Shown: piece by piece, positions 50,855-59,751 of the stretch
Numbering within the stretch: the stretch's first letter is position 1
Layout: each line of letters starts with the position of its first letter
Source: Narthecium ossifragum
Taxonomy: Eukaryota > Streptophyta > Magnoliopsida > Dioscoreales > Nartheciaceae
Direction: 5' to 3'
Length of the DNA: 64,000 nucleotides
NCBI GenBank assembly: GCA_963920575.1
Contig: OY986973.1
Coordinates: forward strand, 23,044,304-23,108,303
The notes under the pieces: generated by a model
What the model was told of the DNA's origin: nothing
Seen by the model: only the letters and a program-made list of their open reading frames with translations
Databases searched by the model: none
Translations under genes and position numbers: made by a program

Positions 50855-52234
50855 ATGAGTAGCCGTGGCAAAGAAGCGTGTCATGATACTGATGATCCGA
50901 GTGTCGAGCATCATGCGATCTCCGAGTATCCCGAGCAGCCGAAGGCCGGATTGATTTTTAGTACCGCTGACGAGGTAAAAAAATATTGGAGAAATTACGC
51001 AAAGCGTGTGGGTTTTGTCGTATCGAAAAGAACATGTAAAAATGATGTTGATGGAGATGCAAAGTACATGACATTTGTATGTACACGTGAGGGGAAAGCA
51101 AGATCTGTGACGAAGAATATTATTAGGCCACAAGGGACATGTAAGATAGGCTGCCATGCACGATTGTCTGCCAGCAGATGTGTGGATGGATCATGGAAGA
51201 TTGGCACAGTCATCCTGGAACACAATCACCCATTGAGCCCGGCTAAGTCTAGGTTTTTTGCGACAAACCGAGATATGAGTTGTAGTGTAAGGCGGCGTCT
51301 AGAGCTAAATGATCAAGCCGGCATCCCGATGTATAGAAGCTACAATTCGTTTGTAGTTGAAGCCGGCGGTTACGAGAACATTCCCTTTGAAGAAAGGGAT
51401 TACAGAAATCACATTACTATAGCTAGACGCCTACGGTTGGGCGAAGGTGATGCAGAGGCAGTTCTTACTTATTTCAGACGCATGCAAGCGAGATATCCGT
51501 CTTTCTACTATGACATAGATGTTGACGAGGATAGTAGATTGAGAAATATATTATGGGTGGATGCACGGAGCAGAGCAGCATGTAAGTATTTTGGAGATGT
51601 AATCACATTTGACACGACATATCTGACAAACAAATATGATATGCCCTTTGCTCCATTTGTCGGCGTGAACCATCACGGGCAGTCTATATTGTTGGGATGT
51701 GGCCTATTGTCCAATGAAGACGCGAAGACGTTTGCGTGGCTTTTCAAGAGTTGGACAGAGTGTATGAACGTCGCCCCTATAACCCTTATTACTGATCAAG
51801 ATAGGGCGATGATGAATGATGTTGCAGTGGTTTGGCCGGAAACGAAACACCGGTATTGCTTATGGCACATACTGAAGAAAGTGCCCGAGAAGTTAGGAGG
51901 TTATGGTGCATACAAAGCTATAAGGCATAAGCTTTTAGCAGTAGTTTATGATTCTTTAACCCCGGAGGGTTTTGATGAAGAATGGAATAAAATGATTGCC
52001 GCATTCGCTTTCCATGACAACTGTTGGTTGGCAGACTTATACGAGGACAGGAGTCGGTGGGTTCCATCATACGTTAAGCATGTATTTTGGGTTGGGATGT
52101 CCACGACCCAACGAAGCGAGAGTATGAATGCGTTTTTTGACGGGTATGTGAATTCAAAAACTAGTCTAAAGCAATTTGTGGAGCAATATGACAATGCACT
52201 CAAGAGCAAGGTGGAGAAGGAGGCTCAAGCATAA
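50855..52234 (+). CDS. FAR1/MURA-type transposase, truncated
   Basis: A single uninterrupted frame of 459 aa from the ATG at 50855. Residues ~30-115 are a FAR1 DNA-binding domain: YWRNYAKRVGFVVSKRTCKN, CTREG, CKIGCHARLSA and LEHNHPLSP give the zinc-binding Cys/His pattern. Residues ~245-345 match the MULE transposase domain: DVITFDTTYLTNKYDMPFAP and PITLITDQDRAMMNDVAVVW supply two catalytic Asp residues, and KHRYCLWHILKKVP follows. The frame stops at 52232 (EAQA, stop), yet family-like sequence continues in the same frame to 52471 (CISAYPFEKQFQEVYTNTKF). The normal C-terminal SWIM zinc finger is absent. It resembles FAR1-RELATED SEQUENCE 5 proteins. Placement inside TIRs suggests a real MULE transposase, probably inactive. 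Confidence 0.9.
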   Translation: MSSRGKEACHDTDDPSVEHHAISEYPEQPKAGLIFSTADEVKKYWRNYAKRVGFVVSKRTCKNDVDGDAKYMTFVCTREGKARSVTKNIIRPQGTCKIGCHARLSASRCVDGSWKIGTVILEHNHPLSPAKSRFFATNRDMSCSVRRRLELNDQAGIPMYRSYNSFVVEAGGYENIPFEERDYRNHITIARRLRLGEGDAEAVLTYFRRMQARYPSFYYDIDVDEDSRLRNILWVDARSRAACKYFGDVITFDTTYLTNKYDMPFAPFVGVNHHGQSILLGCGLLSNEDAKTFAWLFKSWTECMNVAPITLITDQDRAMMNDVAVVWPETKHRYCLWHILKKVPEKLGGYGAYKAIRHKLLAVVYDSLTPEGFDEEWNKMIAAFAFHDNCWLADLYEDRSRWVPSYVKHVFWVGMSTTQRSESMNAFFDGYVNSKTSLKQFVEQYDNALKSKVEKEAQA

Positions 52235-52471
52235 TTTCAGAACTTCAATCAACGCATTCCATGCATTAGTGCCTATCCTTTCGAGAAGCAATTCCAAGAG
52301 GTGTACACGAACACAAAGTTTAGAGAGTTCCAAGAAGAACTTGGAGGTGTAATGCAATGCACTGTTGCGTTGACACTAGTTGATGGGTTCAGATCTAATT
52401 ATACTGTGAAGGAGGTCTCCTTTGACGAAGAAGAATATGAAGTGAGCCGTGTTTTTCCTGATGTGATTTAA
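52235..52471 (+). pseudogene. In-frame continuation of the transposase after a stop
   Basis: Seventy-eight codons directly following the TAA at 52232 stay open and read like FRS sequence (FQNFNQRIPCISAYPFEKQF ... GVMQCTVALTLVDG). The next stop is at 52469. A single nonsense event would explain the break. Confidence 0.7.
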
Positions 52472-53330
52472 AGCTTAGGCGGTATGTTATTATTATGGTT
52501 TTGTTATCGCTGGAGAACAGGACCAGCTCATCTGAGATAATGGCTATGATGTGAAAAGTCACAAGAGAGGTATAAAGATGCATGCCATGATGTGATTTAA
52601 AGCTTAGGCGGTATGTTATAAAGATGCTTTGTTATCGCTAGAGAACAGGACCAGCTCATCTGAGATAATGGGATGTTGTCAGTGGTCACAAGAGAGGTAT
52701 AAAGATGCATGCTCCTGATGTGATTTAAAGCTTCTGTCATGTACCTTAAAGATGAGAAAACCTATCGCTGGAGAACAGGACCAGCTCATCCGAGATAATG
52801 GGATGTTGTGAGTGGTCACAAGAGATGTATAAAGATGCATGCTCGTGATGTGATTTAAAGCTTCTGTCATGTTATGAAGATGCTTTGTTATCAATGGAGA
52901 ACAGGATAGCTATTCTATATACCAGCTCATCTGAGATGATGGGAAGAGATGTATAAAGATGCATGCTTGGCTATGATGTGATTTAAAGCTTATGCAACTA
53001 TTTGCAGATGCTATGCTATCGCTGGAATTACATCTAAGCTATTCTATATACCAGCTACTAATAGTTGGGATGTTGTGAGTGGTATAGTGAGATTTATAAA
53101 GATGCGTGGCTATGATGTGATTTAACGCACAGTATTTGCAAATGCTTTGTTATCACTGGAGAACGAGACAACTATTCTACATACCATGTTAATCTGAGAT
53201 GTGATTTAAAGCTCCTGTAACTATTTGCAAATGTTTTATTGTCAGTGGTCACAAGATATTTATAAAGATGCGTGCCTGTGATACGATTTATACCTATAAT
53301 GCAACTATTGCAGATGCCTTTTCATTGTTA
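52460..53330. repeat. Tandem array of about 130-bp units beginning in transposase codons
   Basis: The motif gatgtgatttaaagct recurs at about 52460, 52589, 52717, 52847, 52974, 53114 and 53199, with a degenerate copy near 53278. Each unit also carries tataaagatgcatgc, gctggagaacaggaccagct and catctgagataatggg in varied forms. The first unit overlaps the last codons of the extended transposase frame. Divergence rises toward the right. Confidence 0.88.
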
Positions 53331-55640
53331 GTGGAGAATAATGTGTCGTGGCTGAATCATGACAATGTGGTCTTAAAAATCCCATCCCGTGACTTCACTG
53401 GTGATTAAAAAAATGACCAGCGGCATGCGGCTTGACTGGTCACACATGATACAAGAGGGTAGATCCACCACGGCCTTGTATAAAGAGTTGTAACACATTA
53501 CATTCCTTGCCTCAGTTGAGCTACAAGCTATGTTTTTCAGAGGCCGTTTTCAAATGTGTCTATGTATCACTAGTTGTCTCACTCATTAGGTCCCTCACAT
53601 GCCGGGCATAATGTGGAAGGAAATTATGAGGAGCTAAGAGTGAGACGACTAGTGACATGGTACAATTTGTGCAAAGGAGCCGCTGTCATAGAGACATTGT
53701 TAATGAGGTATAATATTCAGTCCAAGCACCTCCATCCCGACCTTATATTAAGATTCTAGCTATCAATTACTAGTTTGGCTTTTTGGGTTCGTGATACTGA
53801 ATATTGGTATTGATTCCTTTTATAATATGGACATCTATTGTTCAGTAACCAAATTCGTTGTGAAAACCCCTTTTTATTATTGCCTCTTTGACAACATATG
53901 GAGCAGGGTATCGCGTGGCTTTGATATCGCTGAAGTCATTTGAACCACCGACGGATCCATCTTATAAGGTGATGGAATTTAACATCAAAGCACAAATTTA
54001 ACGGCGATGTCCAAACGAGCTTCTTCAACAGCAACCATAATGTGTCGTGGCTTCTGCACTGCAAGACATGGATATGTATGAGAATATATGGTATGCTCAT
54101 GTCCAAGAATAAATTATTTTGCGCATTTTATTTTCACAACGCTATTTATAAAGCCTTTTGGCAATTTAATAATCACAGGCTATTTTCCGACTCACCGTGC
54201 TGAAGAAGACCGTTAAGTTGCATGACGACCGACCTGAGCCGAGCTTCTACCGGCCGCTGAATCATCACTCATCTCTGCTGCAAAACCCATCCGAACGCAT
54301 ACTGACTCATTTAAACACAGTTAACCGATTTAAAAGCATCATTTCAAAGTGAAACCCAACAAGAGCATACCACGGATGTTGAGAGTGCTTGACGCCGAGA
54401 AGCTGGATCGGAAAATTCGCCAACCCATCAATTCAAGCCGGCCCGTCTCACTCATTACATCCCTCATCATCGCCTCCTTTGGTTTTATGTTCATCATAGA
54501 TAACCCTAGCCTCCGTGGGAGCATCTTCATGTCGAAGGTCGACGAGCGGCGCGTTTCGTCCTCAACCAAGTTGCTTCTTCTCCGTCGCTGGAAAACGGCC
54601 ACCTTCTTGATGCAGGATCGAGGAGGTCCTCAGCCCCAGGGCCTCCACTCTTTCCCACCTCCACTTCCTCCACCGCCACCTCTGAAAGAATGCCCGATCG
54701 ACTGGAAAAGGTACTTTCGCCCAGCTCGAGGCGTCGATGGATCTTCTCCGTCGCTGACAGACTTGTACCTTACCGGTGCAGGTTCGGCGAGGTCCTCACC
54801 CCCAGGGCCTGCTCTCCCCCACCTCCACCTCCAACTTAAACCTCTGACCTGTAGAAGGCCGTTCCAGTGTATCTATCGTAATGACAGTTGGGGATGGTGG
54901 ACTCTCCCAACAACATGTCAGTGGTTTTGAGAGAGGTGAGATAGCTATGGGCGCAAGCTTATGAAGCAGAACTGAGATAGCTGTGGGCGGTGAAATTTTT
55001 TTCCCCAAAATGGACCCATGCCATGATCTTAAGTCTATACCAAGCCTTTTATAGAGTTCAGGATAGAGGACTCTGCTAACAATTTATTCTTTTACCAACG
55101 GGTTTTACTAACGTGGCACACTAATATGACATACTAACATAACCCATCTCAGCTTCATGGGCACGGTTGGATTAGAATGTACTGCTGAAGATTGGGTATT
55201 GCACTGGGAATCCCGAGGACATAACTGTACAGGGTTTCCTTTAAGAACACATGTTTTCTTAATCCACATCAAATACATTACCAGCTCATGGTTTTTTTTA
55301 ATAAGACTCCCCTTTTTATTAAAAAATTGCTTTCCTTTCATCTCGTATGCAGTCAAAACCTTTTTAATAACATAGCAATTGGCTTATTTTGTAATGCTAA
55401 ATTTTTGGCTTATTTTCCATCCTATAAGCGAAGTTTGACATCACTGCCATTAAACTCTAATACATAATTTTCCATCCAAAATAACACCCAACAAAAAGAG
55501 AATTTACAGTGTTGTTCATAACCCAAAAAATGTAATATTCACCACTGCTTGAGATCATGAAGTACATGGTTTTTGGTTACAATGTGCTGATGATGATGCT
55601 TTCGAAAGGACAATAACTATTTGCAACCTTTTCTACAGAG
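53331..55640. other. Interior of the 10.9-kb element, unassigned
   Basis: No gene recognised. An open frame at 54349-54930 (+) is Pro/Ser-rich (FPPPLPPPPPLKE) with a duplicated ggatcttctccgtcgctga... segment, and looks noncoding or chimeric. A weak coding-like patch near 53620-53760 (NYEELRVRRLVTWYNLCKGA) is of unknown origin. Confidence 0.35.
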
Positions 55641-55689
55641 CAGCAAAGAAAAATGCATCGCATAGTATTCAAAAAAAACACACTGAATT

Positions 55690-55815
55690 ACCTAGACTCT
55701 GGAGCAAAGACGTGCTCAATGGCAGTTGCAACAAGAGATGCAAGCTGCCCCATGAAGAGATCATCAAATGATCTTACACTGCCACTGCTTGAGACTCTTG
55801 GAAAGTGTAAGGAAT
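55690..55815 (-). pseudogene. Orphan coding-like exon, possible captured fragment
   Basis: Minus strand, reads FPRVSSSGSVRSFDDLFMGQ then LASLVATAIEHVFAPESR before a good donor (tctag|gtaatt). The composition is protein-like, unlike its surroundings. No partner exon or family is recognised. Confidence 0.4.
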
Positions 55816-55899
55816 CATGTCTAGATTCCATATTTATTGGCAATTTTGTTGATTTAATCTTGAAATTAATTAGATTTGTATTATGGTTCATACAAGACT

Positions 55900-56810
55900 A
55901 ATTGAAGGCAAATTGGATCAAGTGGGATCAAATTGGCTCAAGTCAGATCAAGTTAATGACAAAGTTTAATCACTGCCGTTGGATTGGAACTTGAGAGAAG
56001 GATGATCGGACGGCTGAAGGAGGATGCCCTAGCTGTTCATATGGAGAGGATGGCAGAATTGGTGCTGCGGCCACGAAAAGAGAGAGAGAGGAATAGAACA
56101 GAGGGAGAGAGGGCTCTAGGCTGCCGTGTGTGCTCTCGATCTCCCATGTAAAAGAAAAGCATCAGATTGCAAAGGAGTAGATCGGTGAGGGTTTCATCAA
56201 GAGCCTGACACCATGCTTGTGTCGTGAGAGAACGAAGTGAAGAAAAGTCAAAGTGGATTAGAGAGTGGCAGGGAAAGAATTGAGGCATTAATGGCTGCAA
56301 GGGGATCTCGGTTGATGAAGAATTGAGAGAGAAGAGAGAGAAGACCGGTTGTGTGGGAGAAAAGAGAGAGAAGAGAGAGAGAGGCCCGGTTGAGGGAGAA
56401 AAGAGAGAGACAAGAGAGAGAGGCCGTGTGAGCGAGAAAAGAGAGAGAGAAGAGTTGAAGATGGTGTGAAGGCGATTCATCCAGAAAATAAGAGTTGCGG
56501 ACCGTGCTTCGAGGAGTCGAGCAAGTTTCAGGACGACATGTGTACGCGAGGAGTCGGTACAGTGAGTTCGTCATAACTTGTGTAAACGGTACTCTTGTTT
56601 TTTAGTGGATTGGTTTCGCCTGGTCCTGCAGTGGACCCGTGGTTTTTTCCCGTGAGGGTTTTTCCACGTTAAAAATCGGGTGTCTCTTATTTCTTGCGTA
56701 TTTAATTCCCTGCTTATATATGCTTCTGTATTTTTCGGGTAATTCGTAGGGTCTATTTAATTTCAGAAAGATTAAGTTCGACAACTCATTTACACTTCTG
56801 TAACTAACAC
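55900..56810. other. LTR-like or Copia-derived noncoding block
   Basis: Contains a GA-rich leader (56070-56460), then a gtttcgcctggtcctgcagt segment, ccacgttaaaaatcggg and a poly-pyrimidine run resembling the 3' part of plant Copia LTRs. I could not fix both ends or a target duplication, so the class is tentative. Confidence 0.35.
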
Positions 56811-56966
56811 TTCCTTCTTCAGTTTCTATTTTTCCATATGTACAAGGACCTGCTGAAATATCTACAAGATCTTCCATAATTACAAGTAGTGTTGTACATT
56901 ATCTTCAATTTTGTGGTATGGAGTGGCTGTGAAACTGGGAACTTTACATCAAGAGGGTATAATCTG

Positions 56967-58363
56967 CTACTCAATATCTTTGACAGCATCCTGCACAATA
57001 GAACAAGATATCTGAGTTTGGGATACTATTATAGCCAGGCGATATAGGAAAATCGATCCCATTAACCAAAGTCAATCAACTCAAAAGTATGTTCAGCAAA
57101 TATGTAGACAAGTCCTTAAACGACGCATATAGTGCACGGGTTTCGTCCAATAACACAACATGTTAAAAATGTAATATTCGCAAGAAGGAAATATAAGTAT
57201 AGCACCTAGTGAAACCGTCTGAAGTTGGCGGCAGGAATAAGTGCGATAAATGCTAGATAGTGAAGTTGGTATTAAATTCCATGCATGATAGAAATGGTGC
57301 AAGGCAGCTAAATATTACCTGTGCAAGCCGTGTGACATAAGCTGCAGCCAAGGCCGTAGCTAAGAGGCCCAATCCTAAAGTCAGCAGTTGACCATTTCCT
57401 CCTGGTAAGCCAACTTCTGACTCCTCTTGCTGCACGGAAAGGAAACTTAAGTGCTGAGACCACTCAGATCATCATTTTTCGGCAGGAAGGAGTAAAAGCT
57501 TCCAATACAAGCTTGAATCAATTAATTAAGCTCGCTTATTATACAATTCGGCTTGTTGAAACTTTAGCTTCAATTAAAATGATGATCTTATATTATCATT
57601 AAACAACCGAAACAAGTGATTCACATATGTCATTTCAAAGGCGGAAGAAAGGCGTGTAAGCATGCCAGCAACTATCTGAAACTTCAACAGGTAACGAAAA
57701 CAATTATGGAGTCACATATGAAGGCCAAAAGGCAACTCACTATGGTGCCTCGGCCAAATGCACCTGCAATTACATAGGCCCATGTCCCTGGGAGCATACC
57801 CAACCAACTAAACGTAGCCACAAGGTCAAATATTCTTTAAATGAAAGGCATTCCTACATATCCAGTAGGTGTCTGAAGCAGAACAAGTGAAACTGCAGAA
57901 GAATCAGCTTTTTCTACTGACTGGAAAATCAAAATGCACTATCAACTGACCTTCCCAAGGCATAGGGAACAAACTTCACCGAAGTCAAGCCATACAGGTA
58001 ATTCCCAAGAGAAAATGGAAGTAGTGGGCTCAAGCGTAAGAGGATCACAACTCTGAAGCCATTTTCTCCAATGGCTTTGTCAATCGCCAAACATTTCTTG
58101 TTTCCTTCAACCAATTTAAGAATACGTTCACGCGCAAAATATCTAGCAATAAGGAAAGCCACACTGGCAGCTACCTAAAGGAAAAACCCAAAGCACAATG
58201 AGACTACAGGTAACCATTCAGCATGACTCAAAATCATCATGATGAAACCATTCCTCAATCAGCTACTTACTGTTCCACAGATGGAAACAATGATGGTGCC
58301 TGTCAAGCTACCAAACGAAAGGCCGGCTGACATTGTTAACGGGATAGCTGGAATTGCAAGAAT
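56967..58363 (-). CDS. TVP38/DedA (VTT domain) membrane protein, 5'-truncated
   Basis: Five exons are recognisable on the minus strand: 58363-58271, 58174-57951, 57807-57741, 57429-57319 and 56990-56967, with compatible phases, 173 codons including the stop. The sequence runs ILAIPAIPLTMSAGLSFGSL, VAASVAFLIARYFARERILK, RLSPLLPFSLGNYLYGLTSV, WLGMLPGTWAYVIAGAFGRG, then a C-terminal helix and AQDAVKDIE. This is the C-terminal half of plant plastid-type SNARE-associated/DedA proteins, which sit in membranes as putative transporters or scramblase-like proteins. The N-terminal targeting region and first membrane helix are not found. Introns are kept, so it was not retroposed. It lies just inside the right terminus of the 10.9-kb element, consistent with capture. 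Confidence 0.82.
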
Positions 58364-58918
58364 CTATAACATAATGAGTCACTATGAATTAGAGCACGAA
58401 CAATAATATCGACAGTTTTAAGAAAAGGCCTGCTCTGATTGATAGTTTTAACAAATAACTTTATCATCCAAGGTTAATCGAACAGTATTCAAAAAAACAG
58501 TTTCAAATGCAAAATTGAACATCTCAATATATACCTATAATGTGCCAGAAGGGCATACATAACATCCCCTTCTTGTCTTCCTAAAGTAACATTCAAAGCA
58601 GTATGGACAATTTGAGATCACTAGGAATCCATGTAGTGTGAAGCAACTAGAACCTATATTGATTCCATGCAAACATAAATTTCATAGTATCTAAACCCCA
58701 TTCCATTTCATTGAAGTCAAAGCTGCAAATGCGTACCTCTGAAACATCTCAAAAATGAACCGTATCAATCATAGGTACCATCAATTGACCTTCAAATTTG
58801 TATGGCAGCAGTTTGAAGCAATATTCAGACCTTTATTCCAACCAAAACAAGAATAGGAGCAGTGAATTAACAAAGAAATTTAAAATTTACCTTGTCAAAA
58901 TTTACAACAAATACTCAC

Positions 58919-59110
58919 GGCAGGAACATGCCTGTCCATTTCAGTTGCAGAATATCCACCACTTTCAATGTCGAAGATGAATGAGTATAATTTGTGGAAA
59001 GTTGACTCCACTATAGTTGCATCTACCTGAAAAGAGGGACCTCTCGTCCATATTCGTTGCCAAAATGTGACAATCAGATTGCTCAGACACCCCTTAGCCT
59101 ACACAGGACT
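58919..59110 (-). pseudogene. Unidentified open exon upstream of the DedA fragment
   Basis: About 62 codons stay open in one frame on the minus strand up to a gtgagt donor at 58918: NLIVTFWQRIWTRGPSFQVD, then STFHKLYSFIFDIESGGYSA and TEMDRHVPA. Phase 0 matches the next exon, but the sequence does not resemble DedA N-termini. Possibly a second gene fragment fused in the element. Confidence 0.4.
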
Positions 59111-59240
59111 TTATCAATGTTATTTGGGAAAGGTAGCAAACATATAACAACATCGTGCAATGACACCGTTAATAATTAACTAGTCCCAATCCGGTCACTG
59201 GTATGCACTAGAGCCCAAAAGTTGACGAGGACCGCCAGCC

Positions 59241-59440
59241 GTGAGATCGATGGGGAGGAGACGCCGGCTGCGAGATCGATGAGGAGGAGGACGCCGGCCG
59301 CGAGATCGATGAGGAGGAGGAGGACCGGACGTGAGATCGATGAGGAGGAGGACCGGCGCGAGATCGATGAGGAGGAGGATCACTACCAGTGAGATCGGAA
59401 GAGTAATGGTTTGAGATCGATGAGGAGGAGGACGCCTATC
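59241..59440. repeat. 21-bp repeat array near the right terminus
   Basis: gagatcgatgaggaggagga recurs about seven times with variable spacers. Subterminal repeats like this are common in Mutator-like elements. Confidence 0.8.
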
Positions 59441-59544
59441 AACGAGATCGGGAGTGATCTCTCTCTCGGGAGTCGGGAGTGAAGGAAGAGCCGAGAGAGT
59501 TCTCCATAGGGCATTTAAACCTTCATGCCACCTAGGATGCGAAA

Positions 59545-59618
59545 TTTACAATTCTACCCTGCCACATCGGATCGGTGTAACACACCGATCCACTCAGCCG
59601 GTGCGAGAAACATTATTG
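59545..59618 (-). repeat. Right terminal inverted repeat
   Basis: The inverse of this segment aligns with 48677-48755. It contains the palindrome ggatcggtgtaacacaccga tcc. Confidence 0.65.
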
Positions 59619-59627
59619 GACGACAAG

Positions 59628-59751
59628 AGCCCCATCCCCATGTGATTACGGATGCGGATCGAGCTTTCGGGTTATCGGGCTCCGTTAACAACCACTTCAT
59701 TGTCCAATAAGAAGCTTATCCATTTCCCTTTATTCTATTCGCTAGACAGCA
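59628..59751 (+). promoter_or_regulatory. Right part of the split promoter, FKBP side
   Basis: cggatgcggatcgagc and gtccaataag (an inverted CCAAT-type motif near 59701) precede the FKBP ATG. No clear TATA box. Confidence 0.4.

Larger units (their letters stand above)
48677..59618 (+). mobile_element. 10.9-kb Mutator-like element carrying a transposase and host gene fragments
   Basis: The direct 9-mer gacgacaag occurs at 48668-48676 and 59619-59627. Just inside, the ends align as inverted repeats without gaps (left gaatcgtgaaattcacaccg, right inverse caataatgtttctcgcaccg). Strong matching continues through gtgttacaccgatcc.atgtggca, about 75 bp in all. A 9-bp duplication and long TIRs are Mutator hallmarks. 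The interior includes a FAR1/MURA-type transposase (50855-52234), tandem repeats, and an intron-bearing fragment of a TVP38/DedA gene (56967-58363). The right subterminal region carries gagatcgatgaggaggagga repeats. Alternatively two separate related elements lie in opposite orientation; the 9-mer could then be chance. Confidence 0.6.

Noticed and set aside
54349..54930. 193-codon open frame in the 10.9-kb element
   Set aside because: Pro/Ser-rich, contains a repeated segment, and overlaps an antisense frame of similar quality. No domain recognised, so not called as a gene.
56602..56877. 91-codon minus frame (MEDLVDISAGPCTYGK...)
   Set aside because: Overlaps the LTR-like block and has no recognisable domain or splice partner; chance frame is more likely.
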